Assembly: GCF_937873725.1 (NCBI RefSeq)
Contig: NZ_CALMYY010000066.1
Span: 1 to 64,000, forward strand
Length of the DNA stretch: 64,000 nt
Direction: 5' to 3'
Origin: an uncultured Dietzia sp.
GTDB lineage: Bacteria > Actinomycetota > Actinomycetes > Mycobacteriales > Mycobacteriaceae
A program made the translations under genes and the position numbers. Below the pieces are notes generated by a model that was given only the letters and a program-made list of their open reading frames with translations, was not told the origin of the DNA and did not search any database. Below are positions 58,629 through 64,000 of this stretch, piece after piece (positions within the stretch are counted from its first letter, which is position 1; every line of letters starts with the position of its first letter).

Positions 58629-60113
58629 TCACTCGGCGATCGGAGCGGACCGCAGACGAGCGATCGTGGCCTCGCGGCCAAGCAGTTCGATCGACTCGAA
58701 CAGCGGCGGGGAAATGTGCGATCCGGTCACCGCGACGCGGACCGGGCCATAGGCCTTCCGCGGCTTGATCCCCAGAGTGTCCACGAGCGCCCCCGACAGC
58801 GCCGACTCGATCGCGGGCGTCGTCCACTCCTCCAGCGGCTCCAGTGCCGCGACGGCGGCGTCGACCACCTGGCGGGCCTCCGCCTTGAGGTTCTTGGCCG
58901 CCGACTGCGGGTCGACGGAGAACGTGGCCTCGTCGACCACGAGGAAGCGGATGAGGTCCCACGCGTCGGACAGGACCACGATGCGGGTCTGCAGCAACTC
59001 CGCCACCACCGCCCAGCGGTCACCGTCCAGGTCCGCCGGGAGCGTCAGCCCGTCCTCGGACGGGTGCTCCACGAGGAACTCCCGAAGGCGCCGCGCGAAC
59101 TCCTCCGGAGGGAGCTGCCGGATGTGCTCGGCGTTGATCGCGTCGGCCTTCTTCTGGTCGAAACGCGCCGGGTTGGCGTTGACCTTCCGGATGTCGAACG
59201 CGGCCACCATCTCCCGGAGGGAGAACACGTCACGGTCGTCGGACAGTCCCCAGCCCAGCAGGGCCAGGTAGTTGAGCAGCCCCTCGGGGAGCATGCCGCG
59301 GTCGCGGTGCAGGAAGAGGTCCGACTCGGGGTCCCGCTTGGAGAGCTTCTTGTTGCCGTCTCCCATGACGAACGGCAGGTGGCCGAACTCGGGCACCCTG
59401 TCGGCCACGCCGATCCGCATGAGCGCGCGATACAGGGCGATCTGCCGCGGCGTGGAGCTGAGGAGATCCTCGCCACGAAGGACGTGGGTGATCTTCATCA
59501 GCGCGTCGTCCACGGGATTGACCAGGGTGTACAGCGGGATCCCGTTGCCGCGGGTGAGCGCGAAGTCCGGGACCGTGCCCGCCTTGAACACCGTCTCCCC
59601 GCGGACGAGGTCGTCCCACGCCAGGTCCTCGTCCGGCATCCGCAGGCGGACGACGGCGCCGCGCCCCTCGTCCCGGTAGGCCTGCTTCTGCTCCTCGGTG
59701 AGGTCGCGGTCGTAGCCGTCGTACCCGAGCTTGGGATCCCGCCCGGCCGCGCGGTGCCTGGCCTCGACCTCCTCGGCGGTGGAGAAGGACTCGTAGGCCT
59801 CCCCCGCCTCCACGAGCTGGCGCACCACCTCGAGGTGTTGGTCGCGGCGCTGCGACTGGCGGTACGGCGCGTAGGGTCCGCCCACCTCGGGCCCCTCGTC
59901 CCAGTCCAGCCCCAACCACCGCAGCGCGTCGAGCAGGGCACGGTACGACTCCTCCGAGTCACGGGCCGCGTCGGTGTCCTCGATGCGGAAGACGAACGTC
60001 CCTCCCGTGTGCCGGGCGTGGGCCCAGTTGAACAGCGCCGTCCGGACGAGCCCGACGTGGGGCGTGCCGGTGGGAGACGGGCAGAAGCGGACGCGGACGT
60101 CTGAGGCGGTCAT
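58629..60113 (-). CDS. gltX: Glutamyl-tRNA synthetase
   Basis: GltX charges tRNA-Glu, and in actinobacteria also tRNA-Gln for later amidation by GatCAB. The 494-residue protein has the HIGH-like motif [53 protein letters not shown] and the KMSKS-like KLSKRD in [16 protein letters not shown] 60113 places the catalytic motif at the normal distance; an in-frame ATG three codons upstream is possible. It lies immediately before the tRNA-Gln and tRNA-Glu genes. Confidence 0.96.
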   Translation of the reverse strand: MTASDVRVRFCPSPTGTPHVGLVRTALFNWAHARHTGGTFVFRIEDTDAARDSEESYRALLDALRWLGLDWDEGPEVGGPYAPYRQSQRRDQHLEVVRQLVEAGEAYESFSTAEEVEARHRAAGRDPKLGYDGYDRDLTEEQKQAYRDEGRGAVVRLRMPDEDLAWDDLVRGETVFKAGTVPDFALTRGNGIPLYTLVNPVDDALMKITHVLRGEDLLSSTPRQIALYRALMRIGVADRVPEFGHLPFVMGDGNKKLSKRDPESDLFLHRDRGMLPEGLLNYLALLGWGLSDDRDVFSLREMVAAFDIRKVNANPARFDQKKADAINAEHIRQLPPEEFARRLREFLVEHPSEDGLTLPADLDGDRWAVVAELLQTRIVVLSDAWDLIRFLVVDEATFSVDPQSAAKNLKAEARQVVDAAVAALEPLEEWTTPAIESALSGALVDTLGIKPRKAYGPVRVAVTGSHISPPLFESIELLGREATIARLRSAPIAE

Positions 60114-60236
60114 GGCGACCATCCTAGTGACGGTCCCGCCTCGCACCCCCCACGAGGACCGGCCTAGGATCGGGCGGGTACCCGTGGCCGCGATGCGAGC
60201 GCGAGCCACCCCCGTCCGAGCCGAGGGAGGCGAGCC

Positions 60237-61367
60237 GTGGCGTCAGGGCCCCACCCCGACGCCGCCAGGCCTGTCACCGCACCGGACTTCCTCCTGTCCC
60301 GCCACACCGGATCCCTCCGCACGCAGGGCGCCCTCCGGGAGTTCACCGACCCCGCGGACGCCGCCCTGGCGCTGCGGTCCGGGGCCTGCGGACTGGTCGT
60401 GGGCGCGATCGGCTTCGAGCCGGACGCGCCCGCCGCCCTGGTCGAGCCGGACATCGTGGTCCGCACGGACGGGCCCCTCGAGCCGCCCGCCTACTTCCGG
60501 TCCATCCGTACGCGGGCCCGGGTGGCGGAGGAGATCCCCCCGACCGCCGTCCACCGGGACCGGGTGGCCACCGCCGTCGCCGGGATCCGGGCCGGCGGCC
60601 TGGACAAGGTGGTGCTCGCGCGCGCCGTGAGACTGGTCGCCGAGGAGTCGATCGATCCTCACGCGGTCTGCGCGGCGCTCATCGACTCGAGCCCGTCCGC
60701 CGACGGCTTCCTGGTCGACCTCTCCCCGGCCGGCGGGGACCACGCCGGCAGGGTCCTGGTGGGGTCGAGCCCCGAACTGCTCGTCCGCCGCCGCGGCGAC
60801 ATCGTGGAATGCCATCCCCTCGCCGGATCCGCACCCCGCGCCGCCGACCCCTCCGCGGACCAGGCGGCCGGTCGCGCCCTGCGGGAGTCGGGCAAGGACG
60901 CCTCGGAACACGCCTTCGTGGTGGACGCGCTCGCCGCGGCCCTGGCCCCCCTGTGCCGCGACCTGGAGATTCCCGACCACCCGTCCCTCACGTCCACCCG
61001 CGAACTGTGGCACCTGGGAACCCGGATCCGGGGCCGGATCGCCGACCCCCGCACCACCGCGCTCGACCTCGCGCTGGCCGTGCACCCCACTCCCGCCGTC
61101 TGCGGCACCCCGACCGACGAGGCCCGGCGGGTGATCGCCGGCCTCGAGGGCGAGCGTGGGTTCTATGCGGGAGCCGTGGGATGGGCGGACTCCCTGGGCG
61201 ACGGCGACTGGATGGTCACCATCCGCTGCGCCGAGATCGACGCGGACCGCTCCGGTGCGGTGGCGTGGGCGGGCGGAGGGCTGGTCGCCGACTCGGACCC
61301 CGACGACGAGGTGGCCGAGACCGCGGCCAAACTCCGCACGGTGCTCCGGGCGTTCAACGCCTCCTGA
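60237..61367 (+). CDS. Isochorismate synthase (EntC/MenF/DhbC family)
   Basis: A 376-residue chorismate-using enzyme that makes isochorismate, a precursor of menaquinone or of salicylate/catechol siderophores. The chorismate-binding core has [37 protein letters not shown], the metal-site motif [15 protein letters not shown], then [10 protein letters not shown] and [29 protein letters not shown]. The N-terminal ~100 residues are variable. GTG 60237 has GAGGGAGG upstream. No men or siderophore genes are nearby, so the pathway cannot be fixed from context. It diverges from gltX. Confidence 0.9.
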   Translation: MASGPHPDAARPVTAPDFLLSRHTGSLRTQGALREFTDPADAALALRSGACGLVVGAIGFEPDAPAALVEPDIVVRTDGPLEPPAYFRSIRTRARVAEEIPPTAVHRDRVATAVAGIRAGGLDKVVLARAVRLVAEESIDPHAVCAALIDSSPSADGFLVDLSPAGGDHAGRVLVGSSPELLVRRRGDIVECHPLAGSAPRAADPSADQAAGRALRESGKDASEHAFVVDALAAALAPLCRDLEIPDHPSLTSTRELWHLGTRIRGRIADPRTTALDLALAVHPTPAVCGTPTDEARRVIAGLEGERGFYAGAVGWADSLGDGDWMVTIRCAEIDADRSGAVAWAGGGLVADSDPDDEVAETAAKLRTVLRAFNAS

Positions 61368-61375
61368 CCGGCCGA

Positions 61376-62170
61376 CTACCTGTCGACGACCGGATTGCTC
61401 AGGGCCCCGATCCCCTCGATCTCCACGGTCACGCGGTCGCCGGGGAGCATCGGCCCGACCCCGGCGGGGGTGCCCGTGAGGATCACGTCGCCCGGGAGCA
61501 GGGTCATGACCCTGGTGACATACTCGACGATCTCGCCCACGGTGTGCATGAACTGGGAGGTGTTGCCGTCCTGGCGCACCTCCGAGGTGCCGTCCGCGTG
61601 GTGGAGCGTGGTGCGCACGTCGAGGCCGTTGGGGTCGAGGTCGGTGACGATCCACGGGCCCAGGGGGCAGAACGTGTCGTACCCCTTGCCGCGGGTCCAC
61701 TGGCCGTCAGAGAGTTGCTGGTCGCGCGCGGTCACGTCGTTCGCACACGTGTATCCCAGGATCACCTCGTGCGCCCGGGCGGCGGAGACGTCGCGACACG
61801 GTTGGCCGATCACCACGGCGAGTTCGCCCTCGTGGTCGACCCTCTCCGAGCTGGGCGGGTACGCGATCGCCGCCTCGGGTCCGACGACCGAGGTGTTGGG
61901 CTTGAGGAAGATCAGGGGCTCGGCCGGGGCCTCGGACCCCATCTCCTCGGCGTGGTCGGCATAGTTCTTGCCGACGCACACCACCTTGGAGGCGAGGATC
62001 GGGGCGAGCAGCCGGACGTCCGCGAGCGGCCACTCGCGGCCGGTGAACTCCGGTGTCCCGAAGGGATGCTCGGAGATCTCGGCGCAGGTGAGCGCGGAGG
62101 GGTCGGAGATGTCCCCGCGGACCTCGACGAAGGCGAATCCCTGGGGGTGGGCGATACGGGCGAGACGCAT
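61376..62170 (-). CDS. Fumarylacetoacetate hydrolase-family protein
   Basis: A 264-residue FAH-fold protein (Rv2993c-like). Metal and substrate segments are SKVVCVGKNYADHAEEMG, PLIFLKPNTSVVGPEAAI, VDHEGELAVVIG and, near the C-terminus, PGDVILTGTPAGVGPMLPGDRVTVEIEGIG. Members include 2-hydroxyhepta-2,4-diene-1,7-dioate isomerases, acylpyruvases and oxaloacetate tautomerases; the exact reaction is unknown. It lies close to gltX, as in mycobacteria, with the isochorismate synthase inserted between them. It ends nine bases from that convergent gene. Confidence 0.88.
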   Translation of the reverse strand: MRLARIAHPQGFAFVEVRGDISDPSALTCAEISEHPFGTPEFTGREWPLADVRLLAPILASKVVCVGKNYADHAEEMGSEAPAEPLIFLKPNTSVVGPEAAIAYPPSSERVDHEGELAVVIGQPCRDVSAARAHEVILGYTCANDVTARDQQLSDGQWTRGKGYDTFCPLGPWIVTDLDPNGLDVRTTLHHADGTSEVRQDGNTSQFMHTVGEIVEYVTRVMTLLPGDVILTGTPAGVGPMLPGDRVTVEIEGIGALSNPVVDR

Positions 62171-62180
62171 GACCGCGATC

Positions 62181-62894
62181 CTAGGCCGTCCGCAGATCCC
62201 GGAGCGTCGCCACCCCACGGTCCCGCAACTCGGCCGTCTGGGCCAGGTACAACTCCGCACAGGCGAGTGCATCGACCAGCGCGTCGTGCGCGCGGTAGCG
62301 GGGCAGGCCGTACCGCTGTCTCGCCCCCCACAGCCGCAGCTCCCGCGGCGAGGGATCCGGGGCGAAGCCGCGGTCGATTCCCCCGCCGAGCACCCGTCGG
62401 TGGAGTTCGAGGGTGTCGACGGCCACGAGCGGCGGGCGCACGCCGTACGCCTCGACGCACAACGCCCCGAGGAAATCCAGCTCTATACGGGTGTAGTGTG
62501 CGACGAGGACCCTGCCGGTCAGCGCGTCGAAGATCCCGTCCAGGAACACCTCGACCCCCACCCCCGCCGCCACGGTGTCGTCCGTGAGGCCGTGCAGCGT
62601 GGCGCTCTGGCCCACCCCGTCGTCGTCACGGGTCCCGTCCGGCCGCAGAAGCATGGACTCCGCGCCGGCCAGCACGATCCGGTCCCCGTCGATCGGCACC
62701 AGCCCCACGGAGAGGACGCGGTCGCGGCGCGGGTCGAGTCCGGTGGTCTCCACGTCCATCGCCAGGAGGGGCAGATCCCCGAGGGGGGTCGCCGGCTCCG
62801 GCTGCGGCGTCTCCAGGTAGCGCCGGAGCGGACCGTCGGGAACGCGACGGGCGCTGCGCCGCCGGCGCCCCGCCACGGTGAGTCCGCCGAACAT
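62181..62894 (-). CDS. DnaQ-like 3'-5' exonuclease
   Basis: A 237-residue DEDDh exonuclease. Exo I is LLAMDVETTGLDPRRD (D47, E49), exo II is in LVAHYTRIELDFLGAL, and exo III is RYRAHDALVDALACAELYL with the catalytic His. An Arg-rich N-terminus (10-25) could bind nucleic acid. No polymerase domain is attached. The ATG shares one base with the stop of the CBS/DUF294 gene (TGATG), a pairing seen in many bacteria, which suggests that the two act together; the substrate is unknown. Confidence 0.88.
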   Translation of the reverse strand: MFGGLTVAGRRRRSARRVPDGPLRRYLETPQPEPATPLGDLPLLAMDVETTGLDPRRDRVLSVGLVPIDGDRIVLAGAESMLLRPDGTRDDDGVGQSATLHGLTDDTVAAGVGVEVFLDGIFDALTGRVLVAHYTRIELDFLGALCVEAYGVRPPLVAVDTLELHRRVLGGGIDRGFAPDPSPRELRLWGARQRYGLPRYRAHDALVDALACAELYLAQTAELRDRGVATLRDLRTA

Positions 62895-64000
62895 CACATC
62901 TGCCCGACGCGGTACTTCAGGGCCACCGAGCCCTGGGCCCCGGCGATGATCCGGAACGCCGCCCGCAGGCGGTTCCGGTCGGCCGAACTCAACATCGACG
63001 GGTCGACGTGGTTGTCCTGGGGATCGTCGTCCGCGATCTGGCGCGCGTGGTGTCGGTAGGCCAGGCCGCGGAGGTAGCGGAAGGCCTCCCCCAGGTTCTC
63101 GGCGTCGGACCGGCCGATCACGCCCGCTCCCGCCGCGGCGTCCAGTCGGCCGATCGTCGACACCTCCGAGAGCCCGGCGGACAGGGCGTGGAGCCTCGCG
63201 AGCTGCACCACCGGCGCGATCCCACCGGCCTTGATGTCCAGGGTGTTGCGGTACTCGCCGCGTCGGGCCACCACGAGCCCCCGGAAGAACCCCAGCGGGG
63301 GCTGCCAGTCGCACGCGATCCGCGCGAGGTGGGCGAGGAACCTCGGGCTGCCCACCGACCGCTCGAGCATCTGCGACCGGACGCGGAGGTACAGCGAGGT
63401 GTCCCCCACGACGGCGCGGTTGTCGAAGAAGACCTGGGCGTGCAGGACGGCGTCCGCATCCGGGGCCTGCACCCAGTCGCCCACCTGCCTCTCCCATGCC
63501 GAACACGTCCGCCTCCATCGCGGATTGGAGGCCATCACGTCGCCGGGGCACAGCGGGAACCCCGCTCCGTCCAGCCCGGCACACACCCGCTCGGCGAGCG
63601 CCGCGAAGTACTCGTCCGCTCCCGGGGTGGTGTCCGCGGCGTCGTCGAGGATCAGGGCGTTGTCCTGGTCACTGGCCACCCCGAGTTCGCCGCGGGCCTG
63701 GGAACCCAGGCCGACCCAGCAGTAGGGCACGGGCGCGGGCCCCAGGTCGGCCTCGGCCAACTCGATCAGCCGTCGGGTGGCGGCGTCCGCCGTCGCGGTG
63801 ATCACGCGGCCGATGTCCTGCGGGGCGGTTCCCCGACGGACGAACTCCCCCACCAGCGGCAGCAGCCGGGCGGCACGCTCGGCCACCCCGGACGCGTCCG
63901 GGGCGCGGGAGATCCGGGCGGCCAGGTAGACGGGGTCGGTCTGCGCGAGCCGGAGCAGGTCACCGGTCGTCACCATGCCCACGGGAGCCCCGTCCTCGAC
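62894..64000 (-). CDS. CBS/DUF294 putative nucleotidyltransferase (5' end outside window)
   Basis: The visible 368 residues are the C-terminal part of a signalling-type protein. The frame stays open to base 64000, where it reads VEDGAPVGMVTTGDLLRL, the end of a CBS domain, so the start lies beyond the window. A DUF294/GlnD-like nucleotidyltransferase domain follows with WVGLGSQARGELGVASDQDNALI, and a helical substrate-binding domain lies at the C-terminus (AYRHHARQIADDDPQDNHV). Complete relatives often start with a cyclic-nucleotide-binding domain. It is coupled to the DnaQ-like gene downstream. Confidence 0.88.
   Translation of the reverse strand, partial: VEDGAPVGMVTTGDLLRLAQTDPVYLAARISRAPDASGVAERAARLLPLVGEFVRRGTAPQDIGRVITATADAATRRLIELAEADLGPAPVPYCWVGLGSQARGELGVASDQDNALILDDAADTTPGADEYFAALAERVCAGLDGAGFPLCPGDVMASNPRWRRTCSAWERQVGDWVQAPDADAVLHAQVFFDNRAVVGDTSLYLRVRSQMLERSVGSPRFLAHLARIACDWQPPLGFFRGLVVARRGEYRNTLDIKAGGIAPVVQLARLHALSAGLSEVSTIGRLDAAAGAGVIGRSDAENLGEAFRYLRGLAYRHHARQIADDDPQDNHVDPSMLSSADRNRLRAAFRIIAGAQGSVALKYRVGQM

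Overview
The window is high-GC (roughly 70%) actinobacterial chromosome. Its gene order matches the order known from mycobacteria: dprA-comM-yraN-DUF2469-rnhB-lepB-rplS-trmD-rimM-khpA-rpsP-ffh-glnD-glnK-amtB-ftsY, then smc-acyP-osmC-mutM-rnc, sepIVA, coaD-rsmD-recG, ung-thiL-ddlA-gpsA-fbiD-ppk-mutT1-hup-leuD-leuC-iclR, and gltX with a FAA hydrolase. SepIVA, FbiD and the MutT1 Nudix-phosphatase fusion point to Mycobacteriales (Dietzia/Gordonia/Rhodococcus/Mycobacterium group). I cannot fix the genus from sequence alone; Dietzia-like is a guess. The first ~200 bases look different: a methyltransferase motif followed by G/C homopolymers, possibly a contig-edge or chimeric segment.

Region 1 (0.2-31.7 kb) is housekeeping, mostly on the minus strand: DNA uptake and repair (dprA, comM, mutM, recG), the ribosome and its maturation (rplS, rpsP, rimM, trmD, khpA, rnc, rsmD), both SRP GTPases (ffh, ftsY), signal peptidase, and the ammonium module amtB-glnK-glnD behind a well-matched two-box GlnR operator. 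A plus-strand sdhCAB operon sits between ftsY and smc. Stop/start overlaps (ATGA, GTGA, TGATG) are very common and fixed most start choices.

Region 2 (31.7-44.9 kb) has a lone enoyl-CoA hydratase, ung, a gamma-carbonic-anhydrase-fold protein, thiL, DUF3515, ddlA, gpsA, the coupled fbiD-ppk-mutT1 operon, a short HU protein without the lysine-rich tail of mycobacterial HupB, and leuCD facing an IclR regulator across overlapping promoters inside an inverted repeat.

Region 3 (44.9-58.05 kb) is the accessory part. A minus-strand operon encodes a cyclohexanone-monooxygenase-type Baeyer-Villiger enzyme, an HSL-family esterase, a zinc alcohol dehydrogenase and an aldehyde dehydrogenase, the same enzyme set as chnB-C-D-E of cyclohexanol degraders. 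It diverges from an AcoR-type regulator that is split by a one-base frameshift and whose AAA+ domain has lost its ATPase motifs. A 19-bp palindrome lies near -43 of the operon's predicted promoter. Next come a LysR regulator and a divergent acyl-CoA dehydrogenase, class III CoA-transferase, enoyl-CoA hydratase and hydroxyacyl-CoA dehydrogenase. Together they could take a cyclic ketone through lactone, hydroxy acid and dicarboxylate into beta-oxidation; this is inference.

Region 4 (58.05-64 kb) holds two identical tRNA-Glu(CUC) genes and tRNA-Gln(CUG) with strong terminators, gltX, an isochorismate synthase, a fumarylacetoacetate hydrolase-family protein, a DnaQ-like exonuclease, and a CBS/DUF294 nucleotidyltransferase that runs off the window end.
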